Made by a program: the position numbers and the translations under genes. Source: Sporothrix humicola (lineage: Eukaryota; Ascomycota; Sordariomycetes; Ophiostomatales; Ophiostomataceae). From it: a DNA stretch of 64,000 nt. The DNA lies in the NCBI GenBank assembly GCA_021396245.1, contig WNYE01000054.1, forward strand, positions 186,001 through 250,000, in the 5' to 3' direction. The notes under the pieces were generated by a model, which had not been told where the DNA came from, searched no databases, and saw only the letters and a list, made by a program, of their open reading frames with translations. Each line of letters opens with the position of its first letter. Position 1 is the first letter of the stretch. Of this stretch, positions 1 through 9,409 are shown one piece after another.

Positions 1-486
1 ATCCAGGATAAAATCGGAGCCGTTAAACCCGCCCGCGTACGGGTCGTTGTAGTTGTCGACGTTGTGTCCGTTCCAGAGCTTGCCGCTGTAGTACGTGTTG
101 TACCCCTGCTGCTGCATCCACACCGGCAGGTAGTTGTCGTTCCAGCCCTCCTGCACGAATTTGGGGTAGCCGCCGTAGGGCGGGTAGACGTCCGTGACGT
201 TGGTGTTGTGCGCCGCCATGCCTGTCCACAGGTTCGCCCGCGACGGACAGCACAGCGCCACTGTGCAGTAGTGGCTGCTGTATACCGTGCCCTCATGGAT
301 CATGTACTTCTGCAGGTACGGCATGTGCTGCATCGACTCCATGTGCCAGTCCTGGTCGTCGGTCAGGATGAAGAGGATGTTGGGCTTTGAGGATTTGGAC
401 GGTGCCAAAGGTTGCTGGTCCCGGGTAGCGACTGCGGACGGCAGCAGGCCCAAAAGGGCGACGGCGAATGCATGATCGACACGCAT
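1..486 (-). CDS. Secreted arylsulfatase, N-terminal 162 residues (gene leaves the left edge)
   Basis: Reading the minus strand from the ATG at 486-484, an open frame runs without a stop to base 1. It begins MRVDHAFAVALLGLLPSAVA, a typical cleavable signal peptide. The mature part starts the sulfatase fold with PNILFILTDDQD (metal-binding Asp pair). It continues to the C-x-P-S-R signature at residues 79-83 (CCPSR, bases 238-252), whose first Cys is the one converted to formylglycine in this family. Downstream Tyr/Gly-rich text, including YYSGKLWNGHNVDNY, matches the choline-sulfatase/arylsulfatase group. It should hydrolyse sulfate esters outside the cell or in the secretory path. The C-terminal two thirds lie outside the window, so substrate class cannot be judged. 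The bZIP gene on the plus strand is divergent from it. Confidence 0.9.
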   Translation of the reverse strand, partial: MRVDHAFAVALLGLLPSAVATRDQQPLAPSKSSKPNILFILTDDQDWHMESMQHMPYLQKYMIHEGTVYSSHYCTVALCCPSRANLWTGMAAHNTNVTDVYPPYGGYPKFVQEGWNDNYLPVWMQQQGYNTYYSGKLWNGHNVDNYNDPYAGGFNGSDFILD

Positions 487-1065
487 GTTGACGTGTCGAG
501 AAAGATTTGTTTTGTTGTAAGGCTCTGTATGCGATGTTGTCTCCCTTTGCCAGAGAGATTTGATTTTCTCTTTTGGTTTGTGTTTTCTCGCGGGCCTAGA
601 AATTACGGCTGCTTTGTTTTTATTCTTATTCGTTCACATATTTCTTACTGCCAAAATCACGGGCGAGATCAAAAGCGTTGAATTGAACCTGCAATGCTGG
701 TCTGAGATGTGGAGCTGTGCGTTGCGTGACGTCTTCCGTGTGTTGAGCTACGTGACATGCCTGACAGGTTTTGTTGCTGCCATCACTTCATTCGGCCGTC
801 ATGCATGTCATGTTAGTGCCGAGCAGGCGACTGACAGATGTATTAGCGTCTTTACTCGAGCTGTTAATGTTCACCAGGAGCTTTCTTGACTGCGGAGAAG
901 CGAAGCCGATTGAAAATCGGGAGAGCTCGACGAATTTGCGGGGTTGGCTCTTTGAAGACTTTTTTTCTTAATGTACGGTCACGTAGTCAAATGGAGTCGA
1001 TACCCCGGGTTGTTCAGACTCTGTCATGCAATTTCCAAGACGACCTATCCTTACCTCGCACGAAA
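487..1065. promoter_or_regulatory. Divergent intergenic region, arylsulfatase / bZIP factor
   Basis: About 580 bp lie between the two start codons and must carry both promoters. I see no third gene. Upstream ATGs at 886 and 991 are in frame with the bZIP start at 1066, so the 5' end of that protein is uncertain. The ATG at 1066 has the best context (A at -3). Confidence 0.6.
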
Positions 1066-2599
1066 ATGGGCTTCCCAGTACCGTCGTCGAGCCGCTCAGT
1101 GTTGCGCATGAGCGCCGAAAAGGCAGCACGCAAGCGGGCCTTTGACAGACTGAACCAGCAATGCAGTCGGTGGGTTGAACGAAGCGCGTTGATCGACGAC
1201 CGCCAAATGCAAGATCATCACTGACAACGACAGAGCCAAAACAAAAGCACGAATCACCGAGCTGGAGGGCCAAGTTAAAGAGTTAAAGGGACTGCTGCAG
1301 TCGGCCGAAGACGAAAACCAGCAGCTCTGGACACTGCTGACCGACATCAGATCCTTTGGCCAGGGCCTGCAAAGCAGCCTCGACAGAATCGGCCAACTCG
1401 GCCAGCAACGACCAGACGGCGTTCCAGAACGACAAAGAACGCCAGAATATCCACAACTGGCAGAATTGATGCATGCTGAGTCGTCACAAAAATTACAGCT
1501 CCCACAAGATGGCGCGCCCGACGAACCAACCGAGGACCAGGCAGGGGCGGAACAAACAGATCCCCTGAGCATCCTCGACGCACCGCCGCCTTTACAATTC
1601 CCAGACGATGCCGGTGCGCCGTTGCATGTGGGCCTCCATGCCGGATTTCCAATGTTTGGCAATCTCTGTAGCAGCAACACCACCTTGCTGAGCATCGATC
1701 TGTTGGCCAGCGATCTCCTGGCCGGCGACGAGCCGTGGGCAGGCGGCCTCTCTGACCATGTCTGGCCCAATGAGGACATTGCATCAATCGGGCCATTCGA
1801 CGATTCCCCCACCGACGACCGACCGGTATGGTCCATTGCCCTCCGACACACCCCTCCCCAGCAGCGCCTCGACCATCTCATGATCGACATGGCCAACAGC
1901 CTGCGCCACCCTCTTCCGTCGTCTCGCTCATCGCCCGAATTCACGCCCGAGCTGCAGGCCACGTCGTTTCCGTCCATCAAGTCGCTTCTCAACCCGCAGC
2001 ACGACAACGTCCACGCCATGCCGGCCGCCGCCGCCCTGGGCAAACACGGCTACTGGATGGGCCTGCGTCTGCCGGAGCGCATGGCCGTCCTGCACAACAT
2101 TGCCCGCCTTGTCCACTGGGAGACCCAGGCGCAGACCCAGGTGCAGACACAAGCAGATTCTTCAGAGACGACAAAGGCTGCCTGGGATGCTATGCCGCCC
2201 ACGCTGCGCCCGACAGACCTGCAGCGCCGCCACGCCCACCCCGCCTGGGTCGCCGCCATGATCTGGCCCGACGTGCGCGACGCTCTCATCCTCCGCGGCG
2301 ACTGGTCCGGGCCCATCTTCAAGCAGCTGCGCGACAAGTTCAACTCGACATTTTGCATCAACTGGCCACACGCCGTGAGGGATATTTTTGTGTCACTGGA
2401 CAGCAGCGACACTGTCGACAGGGACAGCAGCAGCAACAACAAAAACAGCGAGGTCGCCCTGCACCCAGCCTTCCAGGCCCATATTCGTGATGTGCGCAAC
2501 TGGACCTGTGAGACAGAGTGGACTGGTGATCTAGCATTTCTGAGTGACTTGATCCCAAAGACAATGCCTCCAAAAGACAGCATGTCAAAACTCGTTTGA
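1066..2599 (+). CDS. bZIP transcription factor with DUF3425 C-terminal domain
   Basis: Two exons, 1066-1169 and 1234-2599. The 64-bp intron (GTGGGT...CTGAC...CAG) splits an Arg codon inside the basic region, giving 489 aa. Residues 16-42 form a bZIP basic region (AEKAARKRAFDR, then NQQCSRAKTKARI) that joins a leucine-zipper-like helix (ITELEGQVKELKGLLQ). Family members usually read NQRASRARTKAR here, so Cys33 and Gln32 are variants. The middle is acidic and Pro/Gln-rich. The DUF3425 part runs from about residue 280, with PSIKSLLN, LPERMAVLHNIARLVHWE, LRPT, HPAWVAAMIWPDVRD and the FCINWP motif. It should act as a nuclear DNA-binding regulator; targets are unknown. A paralogue lies at 44675-45948. 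The last 25 residues lack the FPEL ending seen in that paralogue, so the true 3' end may be spliced. A poly-Ser/Asn run sits near residue 430. Confidence 0.85.
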
Positions 2600-2939
2600 T
2601 TTTGTGCCAAGTTGGACGTCGAATGCGACCAGTATCCCATGGCACTTACTTTCTCATGTACGGTTGCAGAGGGCGTGCAAGTCAAAAACCCCCACGGGTA
2701 CCAGTAGATCGGTTAACAGCCCCTCACCGCTCACCGACGGTATCGTGCTTATTTTGTGGGGCCATTAACACACGACTACATCCCCTCGTTTGCATCTGCC
2801 TGGTACTTATTTCGACGTCCTGTCCTCCGTTTCGCATTTTTTTTTTCATCTATCTTTTCCTCTTTTCCATCTTTACACTCTCTCTCTTTTCATATTTCAT
2901 CATCAACGACCCAAGTTCCTACCCCAGAAATCAAGCACA
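2600..2939 (+). promoter_or_regulatory. Promoter and pyrimidine-rich leader
   Basis: 340 bp without a gene. The last 130 bp before the ATG at 2940 are strongly T/C-rich (2830-2900), as is common for leaders of expressed fungal genes. Confidence 0.5.
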
Positions 2940-3614
2940 ATGGCCACCGTCGACTCCGGCTCCGAGCAGCCGCACGTCGTCCTCGTCTCCCTCAACTACC
3001 AGCCCTTTTTTGACAATGTGTACGCCGACTTTCTCGAGAAGCTCGGCAACCGAGCTCGCGTGCAGAGGGCCAAGAAATCCGGCGCGGTCATCAAGCTTTT
3101 GACGGCCGACAAACCACCCAGTGCCATCATCTGCACCGACGAGGCCATCACGACCAAGGAGTTTGAGCCCGCGTACGACGCCATCCTCAAATATGTTCGC
3201 GAAGCCGGGGGCACCTGCGTGCTGATGGGTCACTTCCCCAACTTCGTCCTCCCGCCGGAGATGGAGCTGTTTTTCAACAAGGCCGGTCTGCCCTGGGCCA
3301 TGAGTAGCTACCACCGGACAACCATGCACCTCAACCGTGACGCGGTGCTTGGCATTCCGAGCAGCAGCCAACTTTTGCCGTCGTACAGCCACAAGTCTCT
3401 CAACGTCAAGAACGTCGCGGCCGGCGATGCATGGTATGTCCCGGACGAAAACTCCGTTATGGAGTCGCATGTCCTGCCTCCCGAAAATGTTTACAAGGTT
3501 GGGGAGACATCCACAGCGCTGGCCAAGATCGGTGCTGGCAAGTTTGGCTATGTCGGGGACGTCAACGGCGAGGCTGGGTCAGATGCTGCGATTCTAGCCA
3601 TGTGCGGCTTGTAA
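2940..3614 (+). CDS. Conserved fungal protein, probable GATase1/ThuA-like fold
   Basis: Single exon, 224 aa. The start at 2940 (CACAATGG, good context) is preferred to upstream in-frame ATGs that lie in the pyrimidine-rich leader. The chain begins with a hydrophobic strand (HVVLVSLNYQPFF). It alternates beta strands and helices typical of class I glutamine amidotransferase-like or ThuA-like folds: AIICTDEAI, then YVREAGGTCVLMGHFPNF, then GLPWAMSSYHRTTMHLN. It ends GYVGDVNGEAGSDAAILAMCGL, which I recognise as the closing block of a widespread ascomycete family of unknown function. No Cys-His-Glu amidotransferase triad is evident, so catalysis is not claimed. No signal peptide, so it is presumably cytosolic. 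Confidence 0.75.
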   Translation: MATVDSGSEQPHVVLVSLNYQPFFDNVYADFLEKLGNRARVQRAKKSGAVIKLLTADKPPSAIICTDEAITTKEFEPAYDAILKYVREAGGTCVLMGHFPNFVLPPEMELFFNKAGLPWAMSSYHRTTMHLNRDAVLGIPSSSQLLPSYSHKSLNVKNVAAGDAWYVPDENSVMESHVLPPENVYKVGETSTALAKIGAGKFGYVGDVNGEAGSDAAILAMCGL

Positions 3615-3984
3615 AGCTTCGGAGTGGATACGTTATCACGAGTGTCACGTTTATGGAACAGCTGTCCATATTGTCAATGGAAACACTGGAGAACGCCCTC
3701 CGTTACTATTAATAAAACTACCAATTGACACAAACGCACACGCGCCTTGTAGCTATCTACTGTATTTGCTATTTGCTGAGACTTCCCCAGTGTAGTGTGC
3801 CACGTTGCACAACTCATCCGCGATAAATTATTTGTTCCACGAAGCGAGCTCAAATAAATAATCGGGTTGGATAGTACCATTGCCTTCGAAGGTTCTGCCA
3901 ACAAGAGTCCCTGTCGATACTTTCATCCTAACCATGATGGGTCTTGTCAGTGTCCTCGCCCTCTTCCCCTCCCCGATCTTAGTT
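3615..3984. other. Convergent intergenic region
   Basis: Shared 3' region of the plus-strand 224-aa gene and the minus-strand HNH-like gene. It contains AATAAA-like signals (around 3711-3716 and 3853-3858) and nothing that codes. Confidence 0.5.
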
Positions 3985-5253
3985 TTACTTCTTGTCGAGG
4001 TCCCGAATCACATTTGCAGCCGCGTGCATGCCAAGACCTTTGTTTATCCGTTCGTCTTTGGGAGGCAGATTTCCCCCCGCCGGTGCAGACTCGGTGTCCA
4101 TTGCCCAGAACAGGTCTTCATCCACACGCGACAGGCATCCGACTTCTCTCGCAAAGCGGGAGAGAATCGGATTTTTCGTCGTAATAGGCCCTGGACTGTC
4201 CCACAGCTCTCTTCCGACATTTGGAAGCTCGGACAGGTCGTCCCAGTCCCGATCAATCGCTATGCGGCGGCGCAGCAGCAAGGTCACAGCGGCGTTGAAG
4301 AGGACATATGTGCGTGTTGGACGAAGCTTGTTCAGGAACTTGAGGCGCCGTCCGTGAAGTGTATCATACCCCCAGGCCAATTCGGTGGGCGGGCTCCCAA
4401 TATCTTTGGTCAGTAGGTGAAGGATGAACTCGCCGGCACTGTCCTTGCCTTGGTCCTCGGGCCTCACAATGGCACCAGCAAGGTCAGCTGGCAAAATGAC
4501 AGCCTTCCCGGAGTGCAAGAGGTCCGCGTACTCTTTCGCGAGGAGAAGGCCATTCTCCGGGTCGTGTATTTTGTACTTCCCCAGGAGGAAAAGTCTTTCC
4601 GCGGTCCGGAGGTCTGCCAGATTGGCATTGACGAGGTGAATCGCCTCGGCGTCATCGACAAGCGTCTGGGCAATCGGGCAGTAGAGCATGTCATCCTGGC
4701 CCTCCGGCCCACTGCCATATGCTCTCTCAATTGTGGTCTGGAACTTTGCCTCATTCACTTGTTCTGCGGTAGTCTGTGGCCGTCCCTCGTGTTTTGCGAA
4801 TGCACTGTCGATGTAGTGCTCCAAGACATCGTATTCGGCATCGTCAATGATCACGTCAGACGTCCAGGCGCCGGCCAGTTGGGCGCTCCTCAGCCACATG
4901 AACGCCGCACGTCTCAACAAGTAGTGGTGCGAACGCATCGTATTCTTTCGGAAAGCAGCGTACTGGTCCTTGGTGACATCGATTCTTCCTTGATACCACT
5001 TTTCCGCAATCAGGAGCGCCAGGTCGTCCACAGTCTGGAGATCTTCCAGGATTGCTCGCTCGTGCCTCTTGATTTCCCGATATGCGGCATCCAAGACGTC
5101 TATCTGATCATCCTCGATGTCAACTTGCTCATCCGTCGGAGATTCGGGAGTCACTTTGACGGTCTCAACGGTCACGATTTCTTTGATGTCTTCAGCCGTC
5201 ATTCCCCGCCGCAACTCGTCCGTCAAGACTTTGTGTCTGTGCGCGAGAGGCAT
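3985..5253 (-). CDS. Fungal protein with a divergent HNH_2-like region
   Basis: The 422-aa reading starts at the ATG ending at 5253 (ACCATGC, good context). The frame stays open upstream to an ATG at 5673, giving 562 aa, but that extension is Gln/Lys- and Ser/Thr-rich and looks like translated leader. The protein is acidic at the start (VTVETVKVTPES), then helical. A block YCPIAQTLVDDAEAIHLVNA followed by KIHDPENGLLLAKEYADLL resembles the two halves of fungal HNH_2 domains (CxxTG...AAHI... and ...NGLLL..dlH). The first His and the ENGLLL segment are kept, but the metal-binding final His is not visible. Nuclease activity is therefore doubtful. No signal peptide or membrane span. It converges with the 224-aa gene and is divergent from the membrane protein gene at 6011. 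Confidence 0.65.
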   Translation of the reverse strand: MPLAHRHKVLTDELRRGMTAEDIKEIVTVETVKVTPESPTDEQVDIEDDQIDVLDAAYREIKRHERAILEDLQTVDDLALLIAEKWYQGRIDVTKDQYAAFRKNTMRSHHYLLRRAAFMWLRSAQLAGAWTSDVIIDDAEYDVLEHYIDSAFAKHEGRPQTTAEQVNEAKFQTTIERAYGSGPEGQDDMLYCPIAQTLVDDAEAIHLVNANLADLRTAERLFLLGKYKIHDPENGLLLAKEYADLLHSGKAVILPADLAGAIVRPEDQGKDSAGEFILHLLTKDIGSPPTELAWGYDTLHGRRLKFLNKLRPTRTYVLFNAAVTLLLRRRIAIDRDWDDLSELPNVGRELWDSPGPITTKNPILSRFAREVGCLSRVDEDLFWAMDTESAPAGGNLPPKDERINKGLGMHAAANVIRDLDKK

Positions 5254-6010
5254 GGTCTCTGTTCGATGCGGTCGGTACTGTGGTGAGACTGTGTGAATAT
5301 GGGACTTGTGGTGTAAGCCTGTAGTAGACAAGGACGTGGGAGTGAGGGTTGGTGGTCGGAAGTTGTGATGGCTGAGGGTCTGGATCTTGGTGTTGATGGT
5401 GTCCTTGGTTCTGTGGATTTTTTGTGCCGTCTGGCTTTGTTGTATCTCTTGTCTTTGTTTTTGTTTTTGTTTTTGTTGTCGTTGGGAACCGTGACGAGTA
5501 GCAACATACTTGGAAGGAACGATGGGTATGTTGACTGGGAAGAGAAATTGCAATCCAACTTCTAATGTGCGGTCGAGGATCACATTGGGAGGGAAGGCAC
5601 GATGGGCCAGCACAACACCCGTGAACATGTGCATATCGAATATTTCAATACCGTGGTCGATGCAACCCAGCATAGATCTCTACATTGGTACAGAATGGTG
5701 ACGGCAGTGGTTAGGTGCAGACACTGTCTTACGTTCCACAGAAGCATCTGATTTGTGCTTGTGGCGCGGTGCACTTCGTCAACTTTTGCTATTCTTTCCA
5801 ACAATGTCTTGCATTTTGTTTTTATCCCAGACCAGCACGGTTCATCCTGTGCTACCAAATGTAGACGCTGTTAATGAAGGGGCTGTGTCACGAAGACGTG
5901 TAGTGAAAAACGTGTGAAAGAGTAGCTAGGGAGCGTGCTCCTTCAACCTTTCTTGAAATCCTTCTCACATCCGCACTGTTCTCTTCGACTTCACAATACA
6001 TTCATCGACC
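5254..6010. promoter_or_regulatory. Divergent intergenic region with TTTTTG repeats
   Basis: Carries the promoters of the HNH-like gene (-) and the Cys-rich membrane protein (+). A run of TTTTTG units lies at about 5454-5477. Read on the minus strand it makes the Gln/Lys-rich stretch of the optional N-terminal extension. Confidence 0.45.
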
Positions 6011-7080
6011 ATGGCATGTCTACGATATCTTATGTTGGTCAGCCTCTTCTCAGTGCAGGTCCTCGCAACTTGCTACGGGATGGACGGCAGCCAGATGAAC
6101 AGCAACTACGTTCCCTGCAATTCGACCGTCGACCCGTCATCTTCTTCTGCTTCTGCTGGTGGGATTCACACCGCATGCTGCAACGTCGCCAATTCCGACA
6201 TTTGCCTGTCGTCGGGGCTCTGTTTGAGCACGACAGCCATTGCTCTCGGCCATGTTTTGTGGTTGAACGGGTGCACCGACAAGACGCTCCAAGACCCCAG
6301 CTGTCCGCAGTACTGCCGCAACATGAAGAACGCGCCGGGCCCGTCCGACACGTATTTTCTGAGGAGCTGCGACCGCAACATGACGGGCAACAGCTGGTGT
6401 TGCGGTGTCGAAGGCCAGAATATCTCCGAATGCTGTAGCCGCAAATTCAAACTTCGGAGCAACATTGGGCACTTGGTGCAGCAGCTGAGTGTTGGCGATG
6501 CTGGTGGCGGAGTGACGCAAAATGGGCGCGGCAACAATGACAACTCCAACGACGGTGTGCCGTTCATCACTCCTTCGTCGTTTGGGGAGCCAACTTCGAC
6601 GGAGGAGGCCCAGGCAACAGTTCGTCGACAACTTCTGGGAACCGGGAAGGACTTATCGCAGGCCTCTCCGTCGTGTCGGCTATTGCAGCCATCGCTCTGA
6701 TTGCACTCGTCGTGGCCGTTCTCCGCATCCGTCGCTTGTCTGGAAGAAACCGTGCGCTTGTGGAAGATCCCAGTGTCCGCCAGAATGAAAACTCGGCCAG
6801 CGCAGCACCGCAGGTTGTCGATAACCCTTCACGGTCCCAGTCCCAGTCAGAACCACCGCAGAACCCACCAGGTGTCGAGAATCGGGCTATCGACAACGCG
6901 ACAACCGTCACCACCACGCATGAGCTATCGCCCATCAGTGTACGGTCGGAGCCATGTGAAATATTGAGCGAGGCTGGAGAGGGCAGTGTTTTGAGGTCTC
7001 TGACGATGGACGGTCCGGCGGCGCGTTCGTCGATGATGATTGCTGAGCTGCCCGCCGAGGATATCGTTAAGCATGAATAG
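6011..7080 (+). CDS. Cys-rich type I membrane protein (secreted ectodomain, one TM span)
   Basis: Exon 1 starts at 6011 with a signal peptide (MACLRYLMLVSLFSVQVLA). An ectodomain of about 130 residues has paired cysteines in the order TCYG, VPCN, ACCN, CLSSGLCL, GCTD, SCPQYC, SWCC and ECC, a pattern I recognise from a large family of fungal surface proteins. A Gly/Asn/Ser linker follows. The downstream frame then encodes a membrane span (GLIAGLSVVSAIAAIALIAL), a basic stop-transfer (RIRRLSGR) and an acidic Ser/Pro-rich cytoplasmic tail ending KHE. The two frames join best through an intron at 6555-6613 (GTGTGC...CAG, 59 bp), which creates a Gly codon and a continuous NDG-NSSSTTSG linker, for about 337 aa in total. 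A 1-nt frameshift is the alternative. Function is unknown; the layout resembles cell-surface sensors. Confidence 0.7.
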
Positions 7081-7509
7081 GGACCGAAGGGAGATTAGTC
7101 GGAGTGTTTGGCAATATTTCAGGTTCGGAATAGGGGTTATTTTAGGAAATAATAAAGTTGTGCGCGCGCCGTTCCATTGCCTAGAGAAGTACTCCATGTG
7201 TACGTCGTACTGTCATACTGTAGATGTTTTGAAAAGGTCACTTTGAGTGTCTGTTCAGCGCATTCAACCGCTAAAAGGCCAATCTCCAGCGATCGGTGGT
7301 ATTGACCCCCGACACACCGGGCACCCCTAAAACACACTAGCGTCTTTGGAAATATTAGTCATCCGGGGCTCACCTCGAACAATCCAGCCACGTCCTCCAT
7401 TAAGATACCAGCCAAGCTCCACCTGGCACCATCGAGCTTCCACCATCACTAATAATCAATCAACGTTTCTTCCCCTGCACAACGCAGCAATGCGAATACC
7501 ACAGCCATC
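7081..7509. promoter_or_regulatory. Promoter of the yos9-like gene
   Basis: 430 bp between the membrane protein stop and the Yos9 start. The start-proximal part is C/A-rich leader. No other gene seen. Confidence 0.5.
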
Positions 7510-9409
7510 ATGAGGTCACGATCATCATTACTTCTCGCTGTGCTGCAGCTCACAGCCGTGACTGCAAGACACCACGGATTCAGCATCCACGAAGACGTCA
7601 ACGCCTACCCACAGGTAAGTCCCACCAGCTCCGGCAAGCTCCGTATCCATCGCCAACACCCGCCTGTATCAGCATGCGAGTGCGCATTTACTAACGTGAT
7701 CCTCAAAACAGTACGAAGTCGTCTTCTCCGACTCTTACATCCTGGAACAGGATGCCCAGAACCTGCTCGACGGCGTGTCCGGAGCCTCTGCGACCCCCTC
7801 CTCACAATCCGACGTCGGCCGCCCATCCGCAGCAGCAAACACCGGCAACGACGCCCACGATGACGATGACGACGATGCACCCGATGGCGGTGCCCAAGTT
7901 TCCGAGACCTACGAAATTATGAACGTCCCGCCCTCCCGCTACCTCTGTTCGGTTCCCGTTCTCGCACCGCCTGCCCCTCCCAACCAGACTGCCAACGAGC
8001 TGGCCCGTGCCGAAGAAGCCCGCGAGTTTTCCCGGCTCGAGGCCCGCGGCAAGGAGATTATCAACTCAATGGAGGGCGAGTGCATGTACTACATGTCGGG
8101 CTGGTGGAGCTACAGTTTCTGCTACGGCAAGGAGGTCGTGCAGTTCCATGCTCTGACGACAAAGACGGGCAAGCCCGTCAAGGACCCGCACAGCCAAGAG
8201 TACGTGCTGGGGCGGATGCAGCCGACGCAGCACGACAACACGGCGCAGGGCGAGGCGGCTGAGGCGGCGGCCAAAAACAAGAAGAAGAACGCCGTCAAAA
8301 AGGACATTGTCGACGTGCAGAAGCCGCTGGGCGGCGACTCATCATCGTCCGACAAGGCCGACCCCTACAACACGGAGCTCGTGGTCAAGGGCGACCAGCG
8401 CTACATGGTCCAGCGTCTGGGCCTGGGCACTCTATGTGACTTAACACTCCGCGAGCGCACAATCGAGATCCAGTACCACTGCAACCCGGGCGCCACGAGC
8501 GACCGCATTGCCTTCATCAAGGAAGTCACGACCTGCTCGTACCTCATGGAGGTGCGCACGCCACGCCTCTGCGAAGAGCCCGGCTTCCTGCCACCCAAGC
8601 CCTCGCGCGCCCACCCCATCAGCTGCCGCCGCATTGTCGGGTCCGAAGAAGAGGCCGCCCGGTGGCACGAGGAGAAGACGCAGGAGGCGTACCAGGCCAT
8701 GGGCATTCCCGACAAGGCGGCCAACGAGGCGGACGGTGAGGCTGCTGATGGCGGTGCCAAAGAGGAGACTGTCGTCGGCGGTATCTCCATTGGCGCCCGC
8801 AAGGCCCTGGGCCGCGATGTCGACGGCCTTCCGCCCCTCAAGCTCAACGTCCCCAAGCACGCCGGCGGCGCCACCCCCGCCCTTGGCAACGTTGTCCTTG
8901 TCCTCGTCAAGGCCGCCAGCGTCAACCAAGGCGGCGAGATTCTGGTCGTCGGCGACGAAGAGCTCGCCGCGCTCAACATCCACCCGGACGTCATCCAGGA
9001 GCTGGTCTCCCGAATCGAGAAAATTGCCGGCGGTAAGCCGTGGCGGCTCGAGGCTGTCGACACGCCCGGTGCAACGGCCCTCGAAATTCGCGCCGTCCTC
9101 CAAGAAGAGAACCAGCCAGAAGCGCAGTGGGTCGGCGCGCAGCCAGGCCAGCCGACACACAAGTTTGTGAGACGGGAGAAGGGCAAGAAGACAGAGGAGG
9201 GAAATACCAACGACGCAGAGAAGCAGGAGGGCGAGAACAATGCAGAGACAACCACGAGCTCAACAAAGTTTACAGTGGTGGAGGAGGTGACGATCACCAG
9301 ACCAGAGCCAAGCAACGACAAGAAGGAGAACAAGAACGAGGACAAGAAGGACAACAACAACGACAACGACGAAGGCAGCGAGGAGACATTCAAGCGGGAT
9401 GAACTGTAG
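7510..9409 (+). CDS. yos9: Protein OS-9 homologue (ER quality-control lectin Yos9)
   Basis: Exons 7510-7614 and 7712-9409, with a 97-bp intron (GTAAGT...CTAAC at 7691...ACAG), giving 600 aa. Residues 1-19 are a signal peptide. YEVVFSDSYI after the splice is the usual OS-9 opening. The MRH (mannose-6-phosphate receptor homology) domain spans about residues 157-325: GECMYYMSGWWSYSFCYG, with Cys159 and the tandem Trp166-Trp167 that bind mannose, then LCDLTLRERTIEIQYHC, then TTCSYLMEVRTPRLC. The chain ends RDEL, an ER retrieval signal. In yeast, Yos9 reads trimmed N-glycans on misfolded proteins and hands them to the Hrd1 ubiquitin ligase; the same role is expected here. Fungal-specific features are an acidic insert (DDDDDDAPDG) before the MRH domain and a Glu/Lys/Asn/Asp-rich tail before RDEL. 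Confidence 0.93.

Noticed and set aside
1096..2043. 315-codon minus-strand frame over the first bZIP gene
   Set aside because: Antisense shadow; the sense strand has a spliced bZIP and DUF3425.
5254..5673. 140-residue N-terminal extension of the HNH-like protein
   Set aside because: Low-complexity Gln/Lys and Ser/Thr sequence that looks like leader. The ATG ending at 5253 has better context. Not fully excluded.
8401..9393. 330-codon minus-strand frame over yos9
   Set aside because: Antisense shadow of acidic and Lys-rich sense sequence; Ser/Leu-rich with no domain.
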